A stretch of DNA of 64,000 nt from Mesorhabditis belari. Taxonomy: Eukaryota; Nematoda; Chromadorea; Rhabditida; Rhabditidae. The notes below the pieces were generated by a model that had not been told where the DNA came from, searched no databases, and worked only from the letters and a program-made list of their open reading frames with translations. The stretch is taken from NCBI GenBank assembly GCA_958450365.1, contig CAUEEP010000939.1:620001-684000 (forward strand), written 5' to 3'. The translations under genes and the position numbers were made by a program. Every line of letters starts with the position of its first letter. Positions within the stretch are counted from its first letter, which is position 1. Positions 30,851 through 43,481 of the stretch are shown piece after piece.

Positions 30851-33117
30851 TAGATATTCGTTAAAATCCAAGTAAGAACCTTTGGAAAAATTTATGAGCC
30901 CACTTTTCACTAATCAAATTTCTAACAAAGCTTTTTAAAAAATTCTAGTAGTCCTTGAGAAAATGGGGAATTCAAATTGCAATTCAAAGTTCCAAAATTT
31001 CTATTCGTTTTTGGAAGAGGGTGGGCCGTTTGATGGGAAGAGAAGGAGTAGGGTAGGGTAGGGTAGGGTAGGCCCCGCCTCCACCCCTCCACCGCATCAT
31101 CCCTTCACTCCTTCACCCCTCCACCCCTTCATCCCTCTACCCCTCCCCGCCCATCCTCTAGTTCTCAAATCAACCCAAGTAAGACGTAAATATTCTTATT
31201 GTGCTCTCAATTTGATAAAATTTGATAAAATTTGATAAAATTTTCCTTGTCCCTGGAATTTGCTCAATTTTGCCCCATTTTTGCCATTTGTGCCATTTTA
31301 GGCGTTTTTTACAATAGATAAAGCTTTGACTTATGACCTTAATGGCCGTCTCCCACCACCCCTCTAAACCAAGCCTGCTATCCAAGCCTATTGCCAAATA
31401 TCGTACACCCTAGTGACTAGAAAGTACTGTATATGGCTCACACTTAATCACAACCTAGTAAAGTTCTCGTTCAGCTCAAAATATCAGCTATTACAAGCAT
31501 ATCCAGTTTTTTGGGTTTATTGCAGATTAAAGTTTATCCAGAAATTAGCCATAAATTTAATCAATTTCTAATCTCGATTGAAACATTTCCTTGAACTCCC
31601 CCACTCACTAAGTGATCAATCATCAATGTGTCACTATTTTATTCACTTTTCCCCTATCTCTTTTCACCTTACACATGTTTTTCAGATCTCAAATTGGTTC
31701 AGTTTATGAAAACAAATCGATAAAAGAAATAAATTGATGTTTTTGAATTAATGAATTGAATCTATCTTTTTATTTGTTTAGTTTTAGGTTCAAGTAAAGC
31801 CTAAAGATTGTTCTGTTCTCTTCTGGAATTTTTCAGTCCTGTTCTGTTCTATTCTATTCTGGAACTGTTCTGGAACGGTTCTGTTCTGTTCTATTCTATT
31901 CTGTTCTGGAATTGTTCTATTCTGTTCAGGAAATGTTCTGTTCAGCAACTGTACTGTTCTGTCCTATTCTGTTCAGCAACTGTACTGTTCTCTTCTCTTC
32001 TCTTCTCTTCTCTTCTCTTCTCTTCTCTTCTCTTCTCTTCTCTTCTCTTCTCTTCTCTTCTCTTCTAAAACTGTTCAAGATTTTAACTTAAATAACTCGA
32101 ATCCTAAACCTTTAATCTTTCATTGCTTAGGATAGGATTTAGATTGGATCTTTCCAGTTAACGGGGCGGAGGATACAGTGAAGATCGAAAGGGGAAAGGT
32201 TTTTTCGAAAAATCGAAAGATTTTTTGATCAACTTGCAGCCCGATTTTAAATAGGTTTTTGTTAATAACTTTTGATAAAACAAATATATTTTGAAAGCTG
32301 ACGTTCTAAGCTATCTAAATCTTATTAAAACTTTCTGATCTGACAAGTGTAAGGTGTCTAAAAATCAGCTGGAAGTAGGCTAAAAAACTGATCGCCTTCC
32401 TCGGATCGGAAAGATCTTTTAGATTATCTTAATCAAAGAGAATTATATAGAAAGTGTTGTTTAACCACAATAGTACAGAGCTTACAGTATTAGTCTTACA
32501 GTAAACCAGTTATCTTACAGTAAACTAGTTAACCGGAAGTCAAAAACGTATCTCTTTCCACAAGAATAGGCGTAATCCATCGAAAAGTGTGAATTGACTT
32601 TTGTTTGCCAAAATTTGATCTTTAGGGTCTTAGGCTGGCCAAAAAAGGCCAAAAAAGGTGACCAGATGTCCCCAAGAAGAAAGGGAATCCTTTTCTTCAC
32701 TAAAGACTCCATGTTTGGGTACTCTTATATCCAAAAAAGACAGTCACTCAATGATCGATGACAGATTATCCCAATATCTGTTTTCTTTTCTCTTTTCTTT
32801 ACCCTTTTCTCCATATCCAATCCCTTTGACAAACAGATCCATGACTTCTGTCATCATTTTGGATGTCTGTTTAAGCTATTGATCGTTTTTGACAACTTTA
32901 GACGTCTTTAGAAAAGAATTATTATTGAATTTGAAGATTCGAAACTATTGAAGCGATTTTTGCTGTTTTCTACTGTCAGATACTTTGGTTAAAGAATTAA
33001 TCTTTTAAAAGACAGTTATTCAAACGTAGTACAAACAATACAAAAGCACAACTTCTTTTTAAATAAGAAAAACGATCTACAGAAAAAAGTAATCAGAAAA
33101 GATGCCGAGAAAAAATT
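30851..33117. other. Intergenic region with simple repeats
   Basis: GGGTAGGGTAGGGTAGG at 31050-31070, CCACCCCTTC-type repeats at 31085-31145, TTGATAAAAT at 31210-31240, TGTTCTGTTC at 31810-31990 and TCTTC pentamers at 31990-32066. No coding exon was found; an RNA gene was looked for and not seen. Confidence 0.4.
31985..32066. repeat. (TCTTC/TCTCT) simple repeat
   Basis: About 16 near-perfect CTCTT units, continuing from degenerate CTGTTCTGTT units to the left. Confidence 0.92.
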
Positions 33118-33398
33118 GCCCGCTAGGCAGCCCCCGGGATCGAACCCGACCCTCGAACCCCCGACCCGATCAAGACACAAGACTCTTAGTCACTCGGCCA
33201 CGGAGACCATAACGCCCCTTCGCTTAACTCGGCTTTTGACTTCAAAACCTCGATTTTGTTCACTGGCAACGCGATCTTCCTTATAAGAGGGCGTTACGCC
33301 GGGCAGCAACCCAACCAGCGGTGGCCTAGGGGATAGTGTGCTAGACTGGAAATCTGGTAACATTCGTGGGTTCAATTCCGCTTGCCGCCAAAGTTTCA
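33118..33398. mobile_element. Composite element of two divergent tRNA-like units, copy 1
   Basis: The left unit (minus) reads GTGGCCGAGTGACTAAGAGT and ends with GTCGGGTTCGATCCCGG, a class II (Leu/Ser-like) head with long variable region. The right unit (plus, 33326-33397) reads GCGGTGGCCTAGGGGATAGT, then a GGA anticodon-like loop (CTGGAAA between CTAGA and TCTGG), GGGTTCAATTCC and a GCCGCCA end. Its acceptor stem pairs (with G-U) but its T-stem does not. The spacer (33207-33318) has inverted ends (TAACGCCCCTT / AGAGGGCGTTAC). The whole unit recurs inverted at 39813-40098. It lies about 170 bp upstream of the LRR gene start. Confidence 0.65.
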
Positions 33399-33563
33399 AA
33401 AAAATTTGAGAAACAAAATTATTTTTTCAATGACTGTCTTTCATCTAACTTTTGAATATTCAAATTTGAATTTGAATTTGACTTTGGCTTTACTTTACTT
33501 TACTTTGAATGACTTTACTTTACTTTGAATGACTTTACTTTACTTTGAATTTGACTTTAAATA

Positions 33564-33569
33564 TTTCAG
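33564..33569 (+). promoter_or_regulatory. Probable trans-splice acceptor before the LRR gene
   Basis: ATATTTCAG ends one base before the ATG at 33571. In nematodes a TTTCAG directly upstream of a start codon, with no obvious 5' exon, is typical for spliced-leader addition. A 5'UTR intron is the alternative. Confidence 0.5.
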
Positions 33570-33570
33570 G

Positions 33571-36500
33571 ATGAAACCAAGATGGAACATTGCTGTAATT
33601 TCTGACCTTTTTCTATTATTCTCCATCGTATTGATCTCAACGATTAGTGGATGTCAAATCGGATGTCGTTGTCCGAATCGAGAGACCGCTGATTGCTCGG
33701 GGTTAGTTCTTGAGAAATAGTCTTTAAAAACGAGATTTTTCCAGATCCGGCTTCCGAACGGTTCCCATTTTACTCGATCCACGAACAACAAAACTCAGTT
33801 TGGACAATAATCGGATACAGAAAATAACGGCCGACGAGCTAAGCATCTATCCAGGTTTGAGAAAGAAAAATAGCTATTATATCTATTGTATCTATTACGT
33901 TCGATCTAGAAAACGGACGTCCTATCTAGACTGATTCTAGATCGGACGACTAGATCTAGACTGATCTAGACTGATCTAGACTAATCTAGACTGATCTAGA
34001 CTAATCTAGACTGATCTAAACTGATCTAGACTAGATCTAGACTGATCTTGACTAATCTAGACTCATCCAGACTAATCTAGACTAGATCTAGACTGATCTA
34101 GACTGACCTAGACTAATCTAGACTAGATCTAGACTAATCTAGACGTCCGCTCCAGAAATCCGACGATCGGACGTCCGATCTAGAGTGAAGTGAGGTCAAA
34201 CGTTCAATCTAGAATCAAGCCGACTCTAGAATCCGATCTAGGCGTCCGATCTAGACGCCTGATCTAGACGTCGGACGTCTAGAATCAAGCCGATCACTCT
34301 AAATCAAAAATCCGATCCAGACTTGATTCTAGACGTCCGGCGTCTAGATCGGACGTCTAGATCTAGGTCTAGATCGGATTCTAGAGTCGGCTTGATTCTA
34401 GATTGGACGTTTGACCTCACTTCACTCTAGAACGGACTTCCGATCTAGAATCAGTCTAGGTCGAACGGATTTCTAGATCGGACTTAGCATATCTATTATA
34501 TTATATCTATTACATCTATTTTCAATTTATAATTAGAAGATTTTATCTCTTTTTCCCTCCTATTGTCTCTTATCTTCCCCAATCTCACCCCATTTAGGCA
34601 CTTTTTGACACTTTTTAGCCCTTTTCTACGAATTTTTGATACGTTTTATCCAATTAGCAAATTGCAAATTTTTGCGCTAATTTGGTGCAAAAACTTGGGA
34701 AATTCGATGAAGATAATTGCCTTGATGGAGTTAAGAAGTTAGTTAAGCGAATTTTAGCTAAACAAAATCGTTGAATCGATGGATTGACCTTAGATTTAGT
34801 GAGAAATTCGCTTATCTTAACTCTTGTGTTCTCTTGTGTTCTCTTGGGTTCTCTTGTGTTCTCTTGTGTTCTCTTGCCTCCTCTTGCGCTCTCTTGTTCT
34901 CGATCTTACATCTCACGAATCTGATCTAATCTATGTTCAATTCTAACATTAAGATTTGGGAAAATCTCTTGATCGATATCATCACTTTTATGCCAAAACC
35001 GGATCTGATTGTAAAACGGATCCAACTGGTTGAATGAGGCAATCTCACCAATTCCCCCACCCATTCCATGTCCTCATTTCTTTTCTCTATTCCTTTCTTG
35101 ATCGTCTCTCGATTCTGACTCTAGATTAGCTGCTATAAAAGATTTAACACCCCTTGGCGAGAGAGAGGAATGAAAAGAATGACCTTCCTTCATTATTGTG
35201 ACATTATTGTGACTTCCTTCATTATGGGGATCATTGTGACTCTCCTGGACTCCTCTCGAACTAGAACTAGAACTAGAACTAGAACTAGAACCAGAACTAG
35301 AACTAGAACTAGAACTAGAATATGTTCTAAAAATCTATATTATATATTCTAAAGATCTAAAGAAATGTTTTAACGATGTAAAGATGAAACTAGAATCTAT
35401 TTTTAAGCAACTCAGTAGGATAGAGAGACAAAAACCATATAGAAAGATGAAAATTTGAGAAATTGATGATCGAAGATTGACCATGAACAATGGTAATCAA
35501 TGTCTAGGCTCTATTCCTTCAAACAACCAATTTCTAGGCTCTGTCCCTTCAAACAATCAATTTCTAGGCTCTATTCCTTCAAACAATCAATTTCTAAAGT
35601 CTATTTCTCCAAATTCTTATCTAAATTCAGATTTAGACTAAATTTAAAGTTTGTTTTTGAATTTTTTGAATTTTATTTGCAAATCTAAACCCTTTATTCC
35701 CTCTGGTTCACTGGAGAAATCGGAAGTGGTTTTAGTGAGGGGAAAAGAGGGGAAAAGAGGAAAACATTAAGCCTTAAGCCTCAAATAAATCAAAAGCACA
35801 ACTCCGACATAAAGAAGTGAATGAGGAAAGGATTTTGATAGACAACAATCCATCAAAACATGGCCATGACTAGTAGAGTAGAAGTAGGAGAAGTAGGAGA
35901 AGTATTTAGAGTAGGAGAAGAACACTTTAGTTGATGATCGAGTGGAAATCTCGTAATAATATTTGCATAATTTTTAGTTTATTAGGCTTAGCATTCTGAA
36001 TAGTTTTGCTATCTAATATTTAGTTTTTTTAAAAAGCAAAAGTCAGAACACCGCTGGGATTCGAACCAGGACCGTGCGGGTTCTAGCCAAGCGCGCTCCC
36101 GACTGCACCACGGCGACGACAGTGGGCATGGCGATTTTTCTGGTTAGATGTTTTGGGGCTTAGGCGTGACGGCGACAAGACGGCGCTTCAAAATGGTACC
36201 CTGAAACATCTAGCCAGAAAAATCTCACGGGCATTTGTTGTAGCCGTGGCGCAGTCGGGAGGTCGCCGGTCTACAACCCGCAGGACCCGGGTTCGAGCCC
36301 GTTAGTGTCACTCAATGTTTGCTTTTTATTTTAAATTCAATTTTGACTTTCTTATTGAACTACAAACGGGTTTTTCCAACGTTAGACGGGTATTATTAGA
36401 CGTTCAATTCTTCAATTCTTCAATTCTCCAATTCTTCAATTCTTCAATTCCTCAATTCTTCAATTCCTCAATTCCTGAATTCCTCAATTCTTTAACTCTT

Positions 36501-39500
36501 CAATTCCTCAATTCTTCAACTCTTCATTTCTTCATTTCTTCATTTCTTCAATTCTTCTTCATACAAAACATCAACCAATTGAATTAAGCAAAAAAATTTG
36601 AAATTTCGCCTCTTTTTACCGGCAGATGTTCGCAGCGGGATTCAAAAATCTGCCTCTCTACAGAAAAATCGAAAATGAAAGGGAAAAAAAAGGCAAATCT
36701 TTTCCTTTCTCTTTTCCTTCTCTCACTCGAGAACATCGGTCCTTAATAATTATATTTCTGATAGAAAATAAAGAGCTACAGTTGGCCGATTACGTAAATT
36801 TCAGGGGGCACTCATTACCCATTACTCGTTACCCTTTTTTGTCTATTCAAAAGCGGTTTCTTTTGTAGTCGTTTTTAAGAAAAGATTGATGGGTGCTTTG
36901 ACCTAGAAATGGAAGAGAAATGGAAGAGGAATGGAAGAGGAATGGAAAAGAAATGGAAGAGAAATGGAAGAGTGTTCGCATTGAGGTGTGAATCGCCAAA
37001 AGAGTGAGACAAAAAGATGGGTAAGATGACTGGAATTGAAGTAAAGAGCTACTGAACTACTGAAGTAAAGAGCTACTGAAGTACTGAAGTAAAGAGCTAC
37101 TGAAGTACTGAAGTAAAGAGCTACTGAACTACTGAAGTAAAGAGCTACTGAAGTAAAGAGCTATTGAAGCAAAGAGCTACTGAAGTAAAGAGCTACTGAA
37201 GTAAAGAATTGAAGTAAAGAGCAATTTTCGTGCCACTAGCATTTACCAGTCAACTACGGAGCACACTTTGAGCTCTCGAAGCTCTGAGAACGTCACACCG
37301 AGCTCTCGAAAAGAATCTCCTAGGGCACAATAGGAAGACGCAGCTCGACCAAGGCCTAAGAAGTATGGACATGCGTCAGCTCTCGGGACTCAGAGATTTA
37401 GTGGAAGTGATCGGGACTCAGAGATCCAGTGGAAGTGATAAATCTACTCTAAATCTACTCTAAATCTACTCTAAATCTACTCTAAATCAATTCTCAATCC
37501 CCTAGCCCTCAGAATGATTTGTTGAGCTGAATTTGGACTCTATTAACTACGATATGCATTACCTATTCCCAAAATCTCAAGGGATTTCCCCTCCAAACAA
37601 ATTTGAAGAGTGGAAGCATGTGAATTCGAGCATTCGATGACTCAATGAGGCTCTCGATTTCAAATTACCCGCTCTCTCGCTTTCGTGATGAGATGAGTGG
37701 CGTGGATGGGCTCGATTAGCGCTCAAAGGGGAATGGATCGGTTATTCGTGTACCCTTTTGGGTCCACAGGGTCCAGGAAGCCCGGAGCCCGTGACACAAC
37801 GAGCTGGACTCTCCCAAAGGTTCTGCTGTTCTGCAGCACAACGAACAAATTCCAATTTCGATAAAACAAAAATCTGAATGCAACAAGTTTTAGTGTGCAT
37901 TCCAGATAAGCTGAAATCAAAATACTTTTGAAATTGGATGCTTCAAAAAGAAGCTGAACTCTCCCAAAGGTTCTGCGGTCATAAATCGAGTTCAATTTCG
38001 ATTTTGTTTCACAGGGCTCAAGTACCCGGTCACCCAGAGGTCCGGGAGCACTTTTAGTCCCTATTGGAATCTTTCCTGAATCAAGGGACCCTTTAAACTC
38101 TTTTGCTCACTGGCTCCTAGGCTCTTTTGCTCCTCTTTTAGGTCTTGTACCCTTCTGAGAGCTCTGGAGTTCTCTTTGACTCATTTCCCTGTGCCCTGGA
38201 ACTTCTTTGAACCCTTACTATTAGGATCTTGGAGTCCCTTGTGTTTTTCTAGGCCCTACTGGGAGCTCTAGGCCCTGGGACTTGTCCATTACCCTAAACT
38301 CGATTACCCCGTTCTTGAGCGCTTCATCGCCTATCTTGGGGATCAACTTGTAAATTAGATGTCTATGTTATATCCGATTTAGATTCAACAATAGTTTTAG
38401 CAATTGTTGGTAAATCTTTTTCATATTTTCAAAAGTTTTTAATGCAATTTGGGGATGATAAAACAAAGGCAGAAAAGATGAAGGCAAGGACAAGAACAGA
38501 AACTAGTCTTGGTCTAATTTCTAGCCAATCAGGGACACAAAATTGGCTAAAAGATTGGCCAAAAGAAGCGCTTATTGGCTAAAAAATTAACCTGTAAACT
38601 TACTGGTTAAATATCCCGGCCTCTGGCGATCTTACCGATTAAATATCTCAATCAAACGATCTGGTGCCCAATAGGTGCCCAATAGGTGCCCAACTTTGGT
38701 GCCCAATAGGTGCCTAGTAGGTGCCCAACTTTGGTGCCTAATAGGTGCCTAATAGGTGCCCAACTTTGGTGCCCAATAGGTGCCTAGTAGGTGCCCAACT
38801 TTGGTGCCCAATAGGTGCCCAATAGGTGCCCAACTTTGGTGCCCAATAGATGCCTAGTAGGTGCCCAACTTTGGTGCCCAATAGGTGCCTAATAGGTGCC
38901 AAACTTTAAAGCTGAATTTCTCAGTGATCCGTGGGACTTTCGCCCCTTTTAAATGACGCATTTACAAGTCAGAATTTGATGGGGAATCCAATGGTACCAT
39001 TCGTAGATCGATTCAAAATCTAGAAGTATGATTTTGAAGCCTTTTCCCAAACTCCATCAGATCCCTATCATCTAATCAAACGGAAATCGGAGCGCTTTTT
39101 CAGCGCAGCGCATCGGCAAATTTCATTATTCCATTGTCTTCAAATCGTAATTATGATCATCTCATCGGGGAATTGGCGGCGAAAATGAAAGAGAAATGAG
39201 ATGACACCCATACTTGAGATGAGAGACGAGTGAAGGACCGTGTTGACCCCTGAAAAGATCTATTCACGAAAAAAATAAGAAAGAATAAAGAGAAAGAATC
39301 ATTCAAAAGGATTCACACTTCTCACACCCTTTCATTGCTCTTGATCATGCTGTGAAGAAGAAATGCGCAAGTTGCACCGTTTAGGAAGTTTAGGAACCCT
39401 TTTTTTTTGCCTAAAATACAATACAGCACAAACCGATCTGTCTTCCAGAGTGTGCTTTAAGCTTAAACTTTTAAACACAGCCTTTCTGGTAGACTTTTTG

Positions 39501-42500
39501 TTGAAATAAGAAGAGGTTTGGGCGATCTTGCTGGTTTTTCCGCAGCAAAGCCGACTTTTTTTGCCGACTTTCTTAAAAAAAGATTGAGATTTTTCAAATC
39601 TTATTTAACAGGTCAAACCGCCCGAGTCGATTACAGATTGTCCCAAAAAATCAGATCGAAATTCCTATTAGATGAAGAGAATGAACAAACAGAGAAACTT
39701 TGGATTATAAAGTAGACAAGATGTAGATGTAAAGTAAACGCTGCCGAAATTGGCCGTCATGGCGTTCAAAGAAGTGTTTTTCGGAAGTTTTCCAATAAAA
39801 GCAGAAAATCTGACGCCAAGAGGAATTGAACCCGCGAGCCCAGGTTTTCGAGTCTAGCACACTATCCCCGAGACCACGGCTGCTCTTGGTTTCCATTGGC
39901 GAGACGCCCCCTTATAGGTGAGGTGTCAAAATCGAGGTTTTGAAATTGAACAAAATCGTGGTTTTGAATTAAAAAGCCGAGTTCAGGGGGACGGTTTCAT
40001 GGTGGCTGTGGCCGAGTGGATAAGAGCCTAGTCTCTAAGTCAAGTTGGATTGATTTTCGAGGGTCGAGGATCGGGTTCGATCCCGGCAGCTGGTTCTTTT
40101 TTCTGTCAAGGGGTTTTTCTTATCTAACCTTTTGGAAAGGTTATGTTTGTATTGTTTGTACAACATTATGTGAATGTCTTCTTTGTAAATGTATTCTATA
40201 TTCTTTAAATTCTATTCTTTACTCTTTAAATTCTATTCTATACTGTTTAAATCGCGTAATCGTTTTTCCCAATCGTTCGAGAACACAGTAAATTCATGCT
40301 TTTCGGCTCCCTTAACTTGAGAAATCTCTCCCAATGGGATAATTTGTTTCTTCGAGGGTTTCCGAGACAAATTTCGTGCGCTCCCCTTTACAGAAAAGTC
40401 ACCACAAAATGGGGGACACGTCAGAAATTCATTTGTGCTTAAAATGTACCTTAAAATTACGTTTAAACCATCATAAACCAACTAGAAATGGGAAAAACTC
40501 CAAGCCGAACCTAATTCCACCATTTTCTCGGCCATTTCTTGACCGATTCTTGACCGATTTCTCTGAAATTCTTTGAATTTCTCTGAATTCTGAAGTCTCT
40601 GAATGGCAATTTCTATTCGTAAGCGATTGTAGCAAGCTTTGCAGCAAGCTTTGTAGCAAAATTTGTAGCTAACTTTGCAGCAAACTTTGTAGCAAGACTT
40701 CAGAGCAATCGTTCAAGACAAGAGAAAACGAAGGGTGGAATTAGACTTGGAATTTTCTTTGGCTTTGAAGAAAAACAGACTTGGAATTTCCGCCCACCAA
40801 AACAACAAAATCTATATTAATTTTCTTTGCAGGTCTCCTCTCCTTATCCCTCTCGAATAACTCGATCGTTCATCTCTCAAATGAAGTCTTCTCATCACTT
40901 TCCTTTCTCGAAACACTCGACTTATCAGCCAACAAAATTCTCACCCTACCACCGAAAGTCTTTGGAAAACTCGGGAAGTTGAAGGTTTGTTTTTCTCATT
41001 GTTTTCTCATTGTTTTCTCATTATTCGACAGTTTATCAATATTTTTAGACAATATTTACAATCAATTTTACAATCTTTTACCTATAAATCTTATCTATAA
41101 ATACTAAATACTAAATCTTGTAGTAATCAGTGGAAAAGACAAAGTTCTGGTCACTTTTTATTGTAAAGCACTTCTAGAGCTTTTAAAGCACTTCTAGAGC
41201 TTGTAAAGCACTTCTAGAGCTTTTAAAGCACTTCTAGAGCACTTCTAGAGCTTGTAAAGCACTTTTAGAGCTTAGAATTCTTTTTCCTGTGGAATTTGAT
41301 GCAATTTGATGCACTGGAAAGGGTTCTAGTTAACCAAAACAAGCTTTAGCTTTCTTTTCGTTAACTAGAACCTTTTTGGAGCTAAACCATAAAGCTTTAG
41401 CTCCAAAAATGAACACTCAAAAGGGGCAAAATTTGCATAATAAAATTGAATCTTCTTGAGAGAATGGGTGACAAGATGACAGCTTTAGAAAAGAGAAATG
41501 AACATCCTAAAAAGGGGAAAAGAGCCAGCAATTAGTCTTCTCGGTGTATTGTATTCTTAGGGATGGGGGTTGAGTCAAAAATTGGCCTTATTTTTCTCTA
41601 GCAAATTGCGTTTTGGGCACAAAATGAGTTTTGATGGCTTAGGAAAATCCTAATGAACATCTGGATGGGGAAAACTTTTAAACAACATGCACTTTAACTA
41701 TTACAGGGTGACCAGAAATAACGTTGCGGCCTAATTTAGCCTATTTTTTTAAAAATCCAAAAAGATTTTGTAACAGAAACAATTTTTTTATTAACAACAT
41801 GATATAAAGAGAGCATAAAATCTACTTTTCTTCAAAGTGGCCACCTTTGGCTCCGATGCAGAGCCTCAAACGCTTGATGAAATTTTCGGCGATGGACCGC
41901 AGTTCGGCCGGAGTGATTATATATATATATATATATTCATACTTTATTCAGGACATGAAATAAAGCGTAATCAGTCAGACAATACACAAATCTACACATA
42001 AATACATAGAGAAAGATGAGATATTTTACTCGGCGATGTGGAGGCGGGGAGAAAAGAAGATAGATAGAAGATAGGCTTCTTGCTTTAATAACCTCAAGCC
42101 ATGAATGGGCCAACCCAGTGGAAGAGTGAACTCCGCTAGAGAAGGGATCTCTAGTCAGCTCTAGAGAAGAGACCTCTAGTCTGGGCGCACGGGCTAGGGA
42201 AGAGAACCCTAGGGGGGCCGAACCCCACACCCTCAGTTTGGAAGTGAGAACTTAACCAATACACCATGAGGGCCCCCCATTAGATAGATCTTTCCGCTAG
42301 AGTTCCGTTATAGAGAGAGTCAACTGTTGTAGAAACAAAGTTTGGAAAAAAAAGGGAAAAATGGCGCTGACCGGGATGTACCCCAAGACTGAGGGGCGAG
42401 GCCTCTACCAGTTGACGTTGATTTTGATTCCTGAGTCAATTGGGCTAATTAAGCCTAAGTTTGAACTTGTAAAGCTCTAGCAACTTATATTGTAATCTAA

Positions 42501-43353
42501 TTGATTGTAGGATTTAAAGAAAAGCTTGAGATTAGTACTTTTCTAGATTTCTGGTTTATCTAAAAATCTATATTTTTACAGCTTTTCTCTGGCGCCTATT
42601 TGGATTCTTGGGCCAACTGGGGCCAACTGGGCCAACTGGGAGTTTGGCTGAAGTCCAAGTTTAGCTATCCGAAGTCTAAGTTTGGCTATTGGATAGATTT
42701 GGATAGATTTGGATAGATTTGAAATCTAAAGCGATCAATGTTGTTTTTCCGAACTCCTGAGCCATTCTCTAAAACTCATAAAGTGTCTAACCTAATAGAT
42801 TCATCATAAAATGTCCCTCCCTCCATAAATCCACTTATATTTCATAGAATGGAGCTGTCAACAGGCAGATGCTCTTCTTTTGTCTTTTCTCGATATTCAA
42901 TGAATTGTTTCTAGGACAGAGATTACGATAATTCACCAGAGAAACAAGAGAGACAAGAGAAAAAGCAACAAGAGAAAAAACAAAGGAAAAAATAGGGAAA
43001 AAAGCAGAACTTCGGGATTTTCTGCTGAACTTTCGGGAAGACTGAGAAGATTGGCTTGCGAAGACACACTTTTTGCGATTTTTCAACCTTTATACAAAAG
43101 TTTAGGCTTTTTTTTTTGGTACTTAGGGCTTAGTTGGTCAAAACATTTCTCATCTTACATACTATTGGGTTTTTATTTTTAAAATTGTTTTTTATAAATT
43201 TTTTTTTTAAAAAAAAAAAAAAAAATTTTTTTAAATTTTTTAAAAAAAAAAAAAAAAAAAAAATTTTTATATATTTTTAAAAAAAAAAATTTTTTATATA
43301 TAAAAAATTTTTAAAAAAAAAAAAATAAAAACAAAAAAAAAAAATTAAAAAAA

Positions 43354-43385
<32 letters not shown>

Positions 43386-43389
43386 CCCA

Positions 43390-43428
<39 letters not shown>

Positions 43429-43432
43429 AAAC

Positions 43433-43481
<49 letters not shown>

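Noticed and set aside
33326..33397. Functional tRNA gene with GGA (Ser) anticodon
   Set aside because: Acceptor and anticodon stems pair, but the T-stem does not, serine tRNAs need a long variable arm, and a diverged copy exists at 39813-39890; treated as a tRNA-like repeat head.
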